Source: Gloeobacter morelensis MG652769
Lineage (GTDB): Bacteria > Cyanobacteriota > Cyanobacteriia > Gloeobacterales > Gloeobacteraceae
NCBI RefSeq assembly: GCF_021018745.1
Contig: NZ_CP063845.1
Location: forward strand, 3,100,001-3,164,000
DNA length: 64,000 nucleotides
Direction of reading: 5' to 3'
Part shown: positions 1 through 7,623 of the stretch, piece after piece
Numbering within the stretch: the first letter of the stretch is position 1
Layout of the letters: each line of letters starts with the position of its first letter
Program-made: the position numbers and the translations under genes
Notes under the pieces: generated by a model
Database searches by the model: none
Seen by the model: the letters and a program-made list of their open reading frames with translations, nothing else
Told to the model about the DNA's origin: nothing

Positions 1-2
1 CG

Positions 3-392
3 GCATTTTTGCAGGAGGCGGGTTTCGCCCTCGAGGTTCTCACCGCACCGCCGCAGGCGGCGACCGCCGTGGGTCTGGTGCGGGTGGCCCCGGAGGCGAT
101 GCTACAGGATTTTGGCGAACTGGGTTGTGCTGTGGTGGCCTGTGAGTACGGCGACAAACCAGTTTTGGATCGGGAATTGGGCGAGCAGGTGGCCCAGATG
201 CGCAGGCGGGGTTACCACTGGCACATCGTGCTGTATTCCACCGGCACCGACGGCGAAACTTCTTTTTATTGCAACCGGCACCTGGCGATCGAAAAGGCGC
301 GCGGAGCGGTGCTGTTCTTTCGGGAGCACCCGCTGTTCGCGCAAGCTCACGATTGGTGTCGGGCGGTACTGCCTGCCACTTACTTGCGCTGA
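3..392 (+). CDS. Hypothetical protein, 5' end cut by window edge
   Basis: The reading frame is open from the first bases of the window to a TGA at 390-392, so the true start probably lies outside. The visible 130 residues form a compact mixed protein with several Cys, Trp and His residues near the C-terminus (YHWHIVLYSTGTDGE, then FYCNRH). I do not recognise the family. It is convergent with the remnant and small genes that follow on the opposite strand. A TTG at 9 could serve as a start but no convincing ribosome site is visible. Confidence 0.6.
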   Translation, partial: AFLQEAGFALEVLTAPPQAATAVGLVRVAPEAMLQDFGELGCAVVACEYGDKPVLDRELGEQVAQMRRRGYHWHIVLYSTGTDGETSFYCNRHLAIEKARGAVLFFREHPLFAQAHDWCRAVLPATYLR

Positions 393-590
393 GTTGTCAA
401 GTGCCTCAAGGTCAGTAACCCTCTGTAAAGCCGCCGAGACCGCTTCCGGCAGGGGGCCGAATTGTGCTCCAGCAGACGCAGCAGAGCCTGCAGCTTGGCT
501 TCTACTACACGCTCGTGCGTCAATGTCTGAAAAAACGGCGTCTCCGACAACAGACGCACTGGTCATCGGTGGCTGCTGGGTTTGGTTCAG
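393..590 (-). pseudogene. Possible C-terminal remnant of an Rpn/DUF4351-type protein
   Basis: Reading the minus strand, one frame gives a helical stretch (HERVVEAKLQALLRLLEHN) and a second frame continues it with PLPEAVSAALQRVTDLEAL. Together they resemble the helical C-terminal end of cyanobacterial Rpn-type transposase/nuclease proteins with DUF4351. One frameshift separates the two parts and no full-length gene is present. The assignment is by resemblance only. Confidence 0.35.
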
Positions 591-880
591 TTTGGGGAGC
601 CATTGCCGTCGCCGCGTTCGCGTTCGCGACGGATGAGGTAGTCGTTGATGGCCTCCTGGCGCTGATTGGAGGCCCGCAGCTCTTCGACGGCTTGGTCCAG
701 TCTGGTGATGTTCTGATCAAGTCGGACAATGGTGTCAGTGGCCACCGTGATGAAACGCTCACTAATGTCCGTCAGCCGGTCGATGTTGCGGGTGTTGGCG
801 AGGGTGGCCGTGCGCAGCTCAACTATCAACTCGCCGTGCTGGTCGAGGCGCTGCTCGGCGCGATCTATACGTTCTTCCAT
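587..880 (-). CDS. Small coiled-coil hypothetical protein
   Basis: A 97-residue protein, nearly all predictable helix with heptad-like spacing of Leu, Ile and Val (TLANTRNIDRLTDISERF, then IVRLDQNITRLDQAVEEL). It is highly charged with no signal peptide or catalytic motif. Short coiled-coil proteins of this kind are common and uncharacterised in cyanobacteria. It lies between the remnant downstream and the putative DNA-binding gene upstream, all on the minus strand. No function can be assigned. Confidence 0.6.
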   Translation of the reverse strand: MEERIDRAEQRLDQHGELIVELRTATLANTRNIDRLTDISERFITVATDTIVRLDQNITRLDQAVEELRASNQRQEAINDYLIRRERERGDGNGSPN

Positions 881-925
881 CGGGCTTTCTCCTGCAGGTT
901 TTTGCGTCCTGCTTCAGTTACCGGA

Positions 926-1261
926 TCACCCGCAGGCATCGGGGTCTACCGCAGCGCTTTTTGAGTTGGAGGGACTATTTGCAAAAACAAGGCCGTTGTT
1001 GGATGCAGCCGAAGCGGAGATCGCGATTTTTTCGAGCGCTTCGACCTTCTTTTCCAAGCTGGAGATTCTGTTGAGAATCTCGTCGGGGAGCATCGAAGAA
1101 ACAACAGTTTTCGCCGGTGAAAGGGGCAGTTCAAAATACTTGGCCAGCACATTGGCCACAGCCTGAGACATGGAGAGGCTATTCTCCTTCTCATACAGCT
1201 TGAAACGATCAAAAATGTGCTGGGGAACGTAGGCCGAAATCTTCGGATTGCTTGTGGCCAT
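926..1261 (-). CDS. Small putative ribbon-helix-helix DNA-binding protein
   Basis: A 111-residue protein. The first 50 residues (KISAYVPQHIFDRFKLYEKE then SMSQAVANVLAKYF) have the strand-helix-helix pattern of RHH/CopG-like proteins: a short basic strand followed by two helices with a serine-capped second helix. The rest is a short coiled coil (ILNRISSLEKKVEALEKI) and a polar tail. No toxin partner is adjacent. A 17-bp inverted repeat lies 30 bp upstream of the start and could be its own operator. The family assignment is moderate. Confidence 0.6.
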   Translation of the reverse strand: MATSNPKISAYVPQHIFDRFKLYEKENSLSMSQAVANVLAKYFELPLSPAKTVVSSMLPDEILNRISSLEKKVEALEKIAISASAASNNGLVFANSPSNSKSAAVDPDACG

Positions 1262-1290
1262 CGAGTAAACTACCGGTGGATTGCTATAAG

Positions 1291-1307
1291 TCTACTTCAA
1301 AAGTAGA
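1291..1307. promoter_or_regulatory. 17-bp inverted repeat, candidate operator
   Basis: TCTACTTCAAAAGTAGA has two perfect 7-bp arms and a 3-bp centre. It lies 30 bp upstream of the ATG of the divergent RHH-like gene, in the right place for autoregulation by a dimeric repressor. Binding is inferred. Confidence 0.45.
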
Positions 1308-1721
1308 TCGCCGCTGAAGCGCCATGGACACTGGCTTGGCGGAACGAGCAGCCCTCCCTGGCTGGCAGTCGAAGCTTCGGTGCGCTTGCATATCAGCTTG
1401 ATACGAGCGGTGAACTCGATGGGCTTCGGTACGCAGCCGGAAGATAAAAAATTGCATAAACGCCCATGCAAGTTCTGATAAATCTACGACTTCCTATTCC
1501 ACAAAACGTTCATCCCCCAACTAATTCTTTACCTGCTTCCCGGTCCGCTGCCAGCGGAGCAAGTCGGCGTGTCAGCGTTCCCTGATTTTATTGAGGAATG
1601 CCCCACGTCCGGCTGAGCCGGTTTCGCAAAAAATCCGCTTATTCCCTTGGGGGCTCCCTTGCGACCGGCAAAGCGAGCCCCGGTAGTTCCTGCGCCGATA
1701 TTCTTCCCACCTGGAGTCACC
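1308..1721. other. Intergenic region upstream of the RTX-repeat gene
   Basis: About 400 bases with mixed composition and no supportable gene. It presumably holds the promoter of the RTX-repeat gene. The final bases contain GGAG at 1713-1716, well spaced for the ATG at 1722. Confidence 0.4.
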
Positions 1722-2798
1722 ATGAACAAGCCCGTCAAGGCCGCCCCGTTCTCCGACCGTCCTGCAACACCCGTGGACGATCTCACTTCCGGGGATCTCG
1801 CCGGGGATCTTCTCGCTATGGCCTCCCGAGAGACCCGGTTGAGAAAGGTGGCTTCCGATACCTCCGGCGCAGACTACACACTCGGTACCGCCGGGACAAC
1901 GGCCATGAACGCAGCATTCGGCGCTGGAGAGCAGAGGCCCGCAACTGACTCTCTTGGTTTGCTTGCCAGTTCGTCCGGCCCGGTCACAGAGGTATCCCTA
2001 ACGGGCACTTCGCTGAATGACACGCTTCTCGGCAGCGATAGCGCCGATTACCTGTATGGCAAAGATGGTAATGACAGCCTGGTCGGTTATGCCGGTAACG
2101 ACTATCTGTACGGCGACAAGGGCAATGACACCCTCAACGGCGGCGACGGCAATGACTACCTGAGCCTCGACGACGGCGACGATAGGCTCGATGCCGGGTT
2201 GGGCGATGACGACGTTCGAGGAGACGCGGGCGACGACGCGATGATCGTCAACTATGCCAGCGGTACGGGCGCCATCAGCCACAGCTTCGGCATCAACAGT
2301 AGCCTCCTGACGGGCAACAACATCGAGAATCTGACGCTCGTGGGCAACGACGCCGTCAACAACCTCGTGGGAGCGGCGGGCAACGACAGCCTGAGCGGAG
2401 CCGGGGGCAACGATACGCTCACGGGCGTCAGCGCCAGTGCAACCACACCGAGCATCAACGAAATCGATACACTCACCGGCGGTACCGGGGTGGACCGCTT
2501 CATCCTGGGCGATAGTGCCAAGTGCTTCTACGAGGACGGCAACACCGGCAGCGGCGGTCTGGGCGATTACGCGCTGATTACCGACTTCAACAGCGCAAAC
2601 GGAGACCTCATTCAGCTCAACGGCACGTCGAGCCAGTATCTGCTGGGTTCCTCACCCGTCTCCGGAGTGAGCGGCACGGCGGTCTACTTCGACACCGACG
2701 GCAGCGGGGCCGTCAATTCGGCCGACGAACTAATAGCCGTCGTGCAGTCGACGAGCACGGTGAGCCTCAGTTCCGGCTTCGTGTTCGTGGGTGGTTGA
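1722..2798 (+). CDS. RTX-type calcium-binding repeat protein
   Basis: A 358-residue acidic protein. After a 100-residue N-terminal region without a Sec signal, several nonapeptide repeats of the GGxGxDxLx type follow (for example YAGNDYLYGDKGNDTLNGGD), then a second small group and a C-terminal domain rich in Asp, Gly and Ser that ends in hydrophobic residues. This is the architecture of type I secreted RTX proteins, where the repeats form a calcium-bound beta-roll. The ATG at 1722 was chosen because GGAG precedes it. The next gene starts two bases after the stop. The substrate and role are unknown. Confidence 0.85.
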   Translation: MNKPVKAAPFSDRPATPVDDLTSGDLAGDLLAMASRETRLRKVASDTSGADYTLGTAGTTAMNAAFGAGEQRPATDSLGLLASSSGPVTEVSLTGTSLNDTLLGSDSADYLYGKDGNDSLVGYAGNDYLYGDKGNDTLNGGDGNDYLSLDDGDDRLDAGLGDDDVRGDAGDDAMIVNYASGTGAISHSFGINSSLLTGNNIENLTLVGNDAVNNLVGAAGNDSLSGAGGNDTLTGVSASATTPSINEIDTLTGGTGVDRFILGDSAKCFYEDGNTGSGGLGDYALITDFNSANGDLIQLNGTSSQYLLGSSPVSGVSGTAVYFDTDGSGAVNSADELIAVVQSTSTVSLSSGFVFVGG

Positions 2799-2799
2799 G

Positions 2800-3567
2800 A
2801 TGAACACAGACAGAAGAACGGAGGGAGATCGGCAAGTTCCTTTGCCGTTGAAATCGCGTCTGAACACCACCTTCGAAGCGCAGTACCTGCTGGGGCTTTT
2901 GGCTCGCCATGGGCTGCTTCCCCGGTTGCAGCGGGAGGTGGTTATCGACGAGGCGATTGCCCCCTACGCCTGGACACCGGCGGAGGAAGCCTCGGCCCTC
3001 AAACAATTTCTCGCCTCCCAGCAACTCGCGGACGAGGCGGAGTGCGAGCGGTGGCTCGCGCGCAACGGCATGAGCCGCGAAGCACTCGTGGAGCGCGCCG
3101 TGCGCCCCCTGCGCATCGAGAAATTTTGCGAGGCCACCTGGGGGAGCGGGCTGAAGGAGTACTTTCAGAGCCGCAAATCCAGCCTCGATCAGGTCGTCTA
3201 TTCGCTCATCCGCACCCAGGATGCCGGAGTGGCCCAGGAAGTCTACTTCCGCATCCGCGAGGGCGAACAGAGCTTTGCAGACCTGGCCCGCCTCTACTCC
3301 CAGGGTCCGGAGGCCCAGAGCGGCGGGTTGCTCGGTCCGTTCCCCCTTAGCGTCCCCCACCCCGAACTGGCCAGGCTGCTCGCCGCGAGCCGCCCCGGCA
3401 AGCTCTGGCCCCCCACCCGCCTCGGCGAGTGGCTGGTGATCGTCAGGCTCGAACGGTTCATCCCGGCTCGCTTCGACGAAGCCATGCGCCGACAGTTGCT
3501 GGGCAAACTGTTCGAAAACTGGGTGCGCGAGCGCCTCGAAAGCGGCGATTTTGGAGGGCAACGATGA
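2800..3567 (+). CDS. Parvulin-type (PPIC) peptidyl-prolyl isomerase
   Basis: A 255-residue protein. The N-terminal 130 residues are helical and SurA-like. The rotamase core lies near residues 130-220 (VVYSLIRTQDAGVAQEVYFR, FADLARLYSQGPEAQSGGLLG). It has no signal peptide. In cyanobacteria such isomerases sit next to RTX or bacteriocin-like substrates and type I secretion ABC transporters, where they probably assist export. Here the gene follows the RTX gene by one base and its stop overlaps the ATG of the truncated transporter. It appears intact. Confidence 0.8.
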   Translation: MNTDRRTEGDRQVPLPLKSRLNTTFEAQYLLGLLARHGLLPRLQREVVIDEAIAPYAWTPAEEASALKQFLASQQLADEAECERWLARNGMSREALVERAVRPLRIEKFCEATWGSGLKEYFQSRKSSLDQVVYSLIRTQDAGVAQEVYFRIREGEQSFADLARLYSQGPEAQSGGLLGPFPLSVPHPELARLLAASRPGKLWPPTRLGEWLVIVRLERFIPARFDEAMRRQLLGKLFENWVRERLESGDFGGQR

Positions 3568-3686
3568 CGGCGGCTGTCGTCCAGGCGCGGCAAGTGCTCT
3601 CAGAGATGGCCCCCTTCGACCGGCTGGACCCCGCGGTCCTCGAACGCTTCGTCGCCCGGGGCCAACTGCGCCGCTACCGCATGGGG
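3564..3686 (+). pseudogene. N-terminal fragment of a type I secretion ABC transporter
   Basis: The ATG at 3564 overlaps the isomerase stop and is preceded by GGAGG. The first 41 codons (VLSEMAPFDRLDPAVLERF then LRRYRMG) look like the start of a cyclic-nucleotide-binding-like domain, the usual N-terminus of cyanobacterial bacteriocin/RTX-type ABC exporters. Sense then stops abruptly at about 3684, and the frame runs on as unrelated sequence to a stop at 3881. The peptidase, membrane and ATPase domains are missing, so the local export cassette is broken. Confidence 0.6.
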
Positions 3687-3801
3687 TGCCGTTCGGGGAG
3701 GCCGTGCCGAAGACGACCCGATACTTGCGCTCCTGGGCCAGGGCGGTCGCCAGATAGAGAAACTGTCCCGGGAAGGTGCGGTGCAGCAGCAGGATGCGCA
3801 C
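3682..3801 (-). pseudogene. N-terminal fragment of a GT4-type glycosyltransferase
   Basis: From a GTG at 3801 the minus strand encodes RILLLHRTFPGQFLYLATAL and about 20 more residues, the typical first beta-alpha unit of family 4 glycosyltransferases. Sense ends at about 3684, the same point at which the opposing transporter fragment ends. The remainder of the long open frame (to 2767) is antisense of the isomerase gene and is not real. The two genes are thus joined tail to tail with both 3' parts lost. Confidence 0.6.
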
Positions 3802-4000
3802 TGACAATCTCGTCTCGCGTGGTTCAACAATCATCCTACCGCCCGCATCCCGGGGTCAGCCTGAGCCGATGGATCAAATGACTCCCGGCCCATCAGGTTT
3901 CGTACAGCTTTGCTTCTCAGCCCCCAATCAACCCGCATCGCTATTGCCAACTATCCTCTTCGCCGCAGTCGACACGCATCGTGCAGGCCCTAGAAGAATA

Positions 4001-4148
4001 AACCCATCCCACCCGCCGAGTCTCCCGCCCATCTTGTCCTGAAGTCCGGGGTGTCGGGGTGGCACGCCCCCGACGCGGGGGGGGGAGAGCGCGAGAGGGG
4101 AACCCGAAGGGGGTTCCGCCTCTCGCCCACCCGCTCTCGTGCCAAGCC
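4001..4148 (+). repeat. GC-rich dispersed repeat, copy A
   Basis: Matches in reverse orientation the sequence at 38516-38665, and part of it matches the split copy at 30342-31725. The core is a long hairpin with arms GCGAGAGGGGAACCC and GGGTTCCGCCTCTCGC. In copy B the corresponding inner arms read GGCACCC and GGGTGCC, so paired positions changed together. Short open frames through the repeat are not credible genes. Confidence 0.8.
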
Positions 4149-4600
4149 AAAAAACCAGCAGATCTCAAAACGGGAGCGCCCGATCGGGTCGGCAGATGGG
4201 CGACAGTTCCAGGCATGGATAGGGTTGAAGGTCAAATCCGAAGCACCCAGCCATCCGGGCTGTAGCGAGAACTTGCAAGTCCAGCCATGTTTGGCAGTTC
4301 AAAACCGGCATCTGCAGCCTGCAATCGATCCAATGGTTTGCAGCGGCAGACGGATTTGCAGCTTTTAGGACCGCACTGAACTTCGCAGACCCAAACACAC
4401 TGAAATATCATCAAAGAATAACTCAGCGTCACCATCGAAAGAACGCCAGAAAGGGAAGTATGCATGGTTCGCTCCAAAAGGGTTTATAGTTACCTATTGC
4501 TGTCGCAGGAAAGCCCAAGTGCCTTCCAATAGAAGTAACGAAAAAACATTCGTCTCTGGCTCAGAACACTGCAATTAAAACAACGATCCCAACCCGATGC
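4149..4600. other. Decayed intergenic sequence
   Basis: No gene can be supported here. The stretch follows repeat copy A and precedes transposon remnants. The 13-mer CTTCCAATAGAAG near 4526 recurs near 6330 upstream of ndhK, but I cannot attach a function to it. Confidence 0.4.
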
Positions 4601-4601
4601 T

Positions 4602-4679
4602 GACCTCTTGCATGAACCGGATTGCGGCGCGAGCTTCCAATGGTTTGAGCTGTTTATCTTGGCATTCGCGCAAGAGGTC
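4602..4679. repeat. Small inverted-repeat-bounded element (MITE-like or fused IS ends)
   Basis: GACCTCTTGC begins at 4602 and its exact complement GCAAGAGGTC ends at 4679, with weaker pairing continuing inward. The unit is about 78 bp. It directly abuts the IS3-type transposase remnant, so it may be the two ends of a deleted IS rather than an independent element. Confidence 0.45.
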
Positions 4680-4805
4680 TATTGAGAGATCTCCGCGGGA
4701 TGCAACTGATGTCGTGCCGCCAACTCTGCGATGGCCTGTTCACCTCGCACCGCCTCGATGGCGACTTTAGCTTTAAAGTCTGCGCTATACCTTCGTGATC
4801 ACGGC
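4679..4805 (-). pseudogene. Remnant of an IS3-family OrfA transposase
   Basis: The minus strand encodes about 38 residues, including RRYSADFKAKVAIEAVRGEQ and AIAELAARHQLHP. This matches the start of the helix-turn-helix region of IS3-family OrfA proteins (xFKAKVALEAL...ELAxxHxVHPxQI). It ends at a TAG at the edge of the inverted-repeat element. No OrfB is present, so this is a dead fragment. Confidence 0.6.
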
Positions 4806-4939
4806 TGCTCAAGCCAGCCCTGGAACGAAGACGAGATAGACATCGGCGACGACCTCGCCGAACTCATCGAAGCGCTCGACCAGGCATAGGGACGGCTACC
4901 GCGCTCTACAGCTGCAGTTTCAATTGCTGATGGCAAGCA
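4806..4939. other. Short gene-tail-like fragment and spacer
   Basis: A plus-strand frame to a TAG at about 4889 reads SSQPWNEDEIDIGDDLAELI and then EALDQA, which resembles the end of a real acidic protein. No upstream part exists, so it is probably another relic. It lies downstream of ndhJ on the opposite strand. Confidence 0.3.
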
Positions 4940-5450
<511 letters not shown>

Positions 5451-5479
<29 letters not shown>

Positions 5480-6200
5480 CGCGGATCTGCTCCTCCAGTT
5501 GGGGCGTGCGCTGCAAGTCGAAAGGAATGCCCATCTCGATGGCGGCGGCCAGGGCGGGCGGGGCGGCCTGGCGGCTCTCCATGCGGACGTATTCGCTGGT
5601 AAGCGGGTCGGCCACCGCCTTCATGCGGTGTTGGGCAGTGTAGTAGCGGTGGGTCTGGGAAATCGTCTCGTAGCGCTCGCGAAAATCCTCGGTGGCCATC
5701 TTCTTGCGCAGCTTGACGATCGCATCAAAGATCGCCTCCGGTCGGGGCGGGCACCCCGGAATGTAGACATCGACGGGTACGAGCTTATCGACGCCGCGCA
5801 CGGTGGTGGGCGAGTCGGTGGAGAACATGCCGCCGGTGATCGTGCAGGCTCCCATGGCGATCACGTACTTGGGCTCGGGCATCTGCTGGTAAAGGGTGAC
5901 CAGGGCCGGGGCGAACTTCATCGTGATCGTGCCCGCAGTAATGATGAGATCCGCCTGGCGCGGCGTGGCACGCGGCACCAGCCCGAAGCGATCGAAGTCG
6001 AAGCGCGAGCCGATAAGCCCGGCAAATTCGATAAAGCAGCAGGCCGTGCCGTACATCAAAGGCCAGACGCTCGACAAGCGCGCCCAGTTGTAGAGGTCGT
6101 TGAGCGTGGTGAGAATCACGTTGTTGCTCAATTCGCTGGTGACCTGCGGGCGCTCGGGCGGAAAAAAGAGCCGGTCGCTCTGCAGTTGTTCGTGAGACAT
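5451..6200 (-). CDS. ndhK: NAD(P)H-quinone oxidoreductase subunit K
   Basis: A 249-residue NuoB/20-kDa family subunit of NDH-1 that holds iron-sulfur cluster N2. The cluster ligands are visible in [19 protein letters not shown] and PGCPPRPEA. The gene leads a two-gene unit with ndhJ. The usual cyanobacterial order is ndhC-ndhK-ndhJ, but the 430 bases upstream of the ATG encode no NdhC. The C-terminus carries an extra 30-residue acidic tail that overlaps ndhJ. Confidence 0.95.
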
Positions 6201-6630
6201 GGCATTTGTGTGGTGGTGGGCTTGAAGTTCACTTTAGGCGCCATCCGTTCCATTATCGTCCAGCCGTGGACAGAGACGCCTGGAGCACCGGTGCTCCAAT
6301 GGCGAGGTCTGTCTCAATCGAGCGCGGTCTATCTTCCAATAGAAGAGGGTGAAGGTGAGCATTAATACATTTGTACTTAACAATTCAATAGACTTTGTAA
6401 GTAAAGGTTGGTTATGGAAAAGCACTGCTAAGAACCGGTGCAAGATGTCAGTCTGAAAACCGCCCTCCAGGGAGGTTTTGAGGGGCAAGCCGACGCAAAC
6501 CACTCTCAATGGAATATGCCAGTCAAAGTGCACACATTCACGCATGAAACCTGAAGTTCAATGCAGCAGTAGCCTTGGAAAACCACTGCCGCATCAGGAA
6601 GCAAAATATCGATTTTATGAGAGCAGAAAT
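6201..6630. other. Intergenic region upstream of ndhK
   Basis: About 430 bases without a credible gene. It contains the 18-bp perfect palindrome described separately and a moderately AT-rich stretch around 6360-6420. It must include the ndhK-ndhJ promoter. Confidence 0.4.
6281..6298. promoter_or_regulatory. 18-bp perfect palindrome upstream of ndhK
   Basis: TGGAGCACCGGTGCTCCA is perfectly self-complementary with no spacer and lies 81 bp upstream of the ndhK start. It could be an operator for a dimeric regulator or part of an mRNA hairpin. No known cyanobacterial consensus is claimed. Confidence 0.4.
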
Positions 6631-6975
6631 CTATCGATTCTTCGAAGATTTCACCGGCTGCTTGAGCGTATATGCGTACGAATTAACAGGGCTCGAATCT
6701 CGAATGATTGCTTCATAGGTTTTGCCAGTGAAGATAGATGAGGTTTCAGGTATGTTTGGATAAGGCTTGTGCTTCTCCGAGAAATAGAGAATCTCAAGAA
6801 GCTTCCCGTCTTTATCAAAGAGTTCAAGAGTCTCTTCCGGTACCAAATTCATTGATCCTATTTGCAGGTCATTGCGCACAAAATCTCTGATAACAACTGG
6901 TATTTGTCCTTCAGCAAGTGCCGGTGCAGAATTGACCAGACACAGGAAAATCATACCAAACATCCGCTTTTTCAT
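6631..6975 (-). CDS. Small secreted hypothetical protein
   Basis: A 114-residue protein starting MKKRMFGMIFLCLVNSAPALA, a clear Sec signal peptide with an ALA cleavage site. The ATG at 6975 was preferred because GGAGAG lies a few bases upstream. The mature part is about 90 residues with alternating charged and hydrophobic stretches and no cysteine, so it is probably a small periplasmic or exported beta protein. It follows the next secreted gene by about 60 bp and the two may be one unit. I do not recognise the family. Confidence 0.6.
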   Translation of the reverse strand: MKKRMFGMIFLCLVNSAPALAEGQIPVVIRDFVRNDLQIGSMNLVPEETLELFDKDGKLLEILYFSEKHKPYPNIPETSSIFTGKTYEAIIRDSSPVNSYAYTLKQPVKSSKNR

Positions 6976-7034
6976 TTTTCTCTCCAGAGTGAAGTAGTCC
7001 ATTTTTTGCCCCCAGACGCTAGCGAGATACCGGG

Positions 7035-7391
7035 TTAATGCAGCTTTTCTTGAAGACTCTTGAGTCCAGGTGCGCTCAATGTACCTCCAGAGCTTACATT
7101 GCCGTACACAAAATTGGGATCTGACCCTTCATAGTAGCTGCTTGTTCCCGAGTTATATATCGATGAGTACGGTTGGCCGTTGTTGTTATTGAGGAATACA
7201 TCGTACCCACCAGTTGGAATGGTCTCTAGAAAAGCATTTTGAGAATACCCGCTGCCTGGGTCGCGTAACCTAACGGGAATTGCCTGGCCACTCGGCAGTA
7301 CAGGAATCGCCCAGGCTGGAAGCGCAGGTGACAAAATGGAGCAAGCAGCCATGCCGGTTAGCGCCATAAGTATAAGCTTTCGCCTCAACAT
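7035..7391 (-). CDS. Small secreted hypothetical protein
   Basis: A 118-residue protein with an N-terminal signal peptide (LRRKLILMALTGMAACSIL, cleavage probably after PAWA). The mature part is rich in Gly, Ser, Asn and Tyr (SSIYNSGTSSYYEGSDP), as in exposed or disordered surface proteins. GAGG precedes the ATG at 7391. It lies upstream of the other small secreted gene on the same strand. Both have short mature domains of similar size and share a motif-like IPV-R-D segment near the mature N-terminus, so they may be distant paralogues. Confidence 0.6.
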   Translation of the reverse strand: MLRRKLILMALTGMAACSILSPALPAWAIPVLPSGQAIPVRLRDPGSGYSQNAFLETIPTGGYDVFLNNNNGQPYSSIYNSGTSSYYEGSDPNFVYGNVSSGGTLSAPGLKSLQEKLH

Positions 7392-7623
7392 TTGTGCCTC
7401 ATGCAAATGCGACTCTCAGAGGTTAGTATTTTTTTTTTGCTCATTTTGTGTTTTATGCTACATATCCGGCGTTCGTTAAAAAAGTTCGGTGGGGGGAAAT
7501 ACCCTTGCAGGCGTTTGGTTTTGCGACATGATTGCCACATTCTTTAAGTGAGCTCCTATCGAGCCGACTGCCGCTGCGGGCCAGGCGTATAAAATGTGAC
7601 AATGCCAAACCTTCGAGGGGCCG

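Noticed and set aside
1529-1786. Minus-strand frame opposite the RTX gene start
   Set aside because: It overlaps the ribosome site and start of the RTX gene and has no recognisable features.
2767-3681. Long minus-strand continuation of the glycosyltransferase fragment
   Set aside because: Beyond 3684 it is antisense of the isomerase gene with Gly/Pro/Arg-rich low-complexity translation and no family match.
4051-4368. Plus-strand open frame of about 105 codons through repeat copy A
   Set aside because: It is the translation of the GC-rich repeat. A matching nonsense peptide is produced by copy B.
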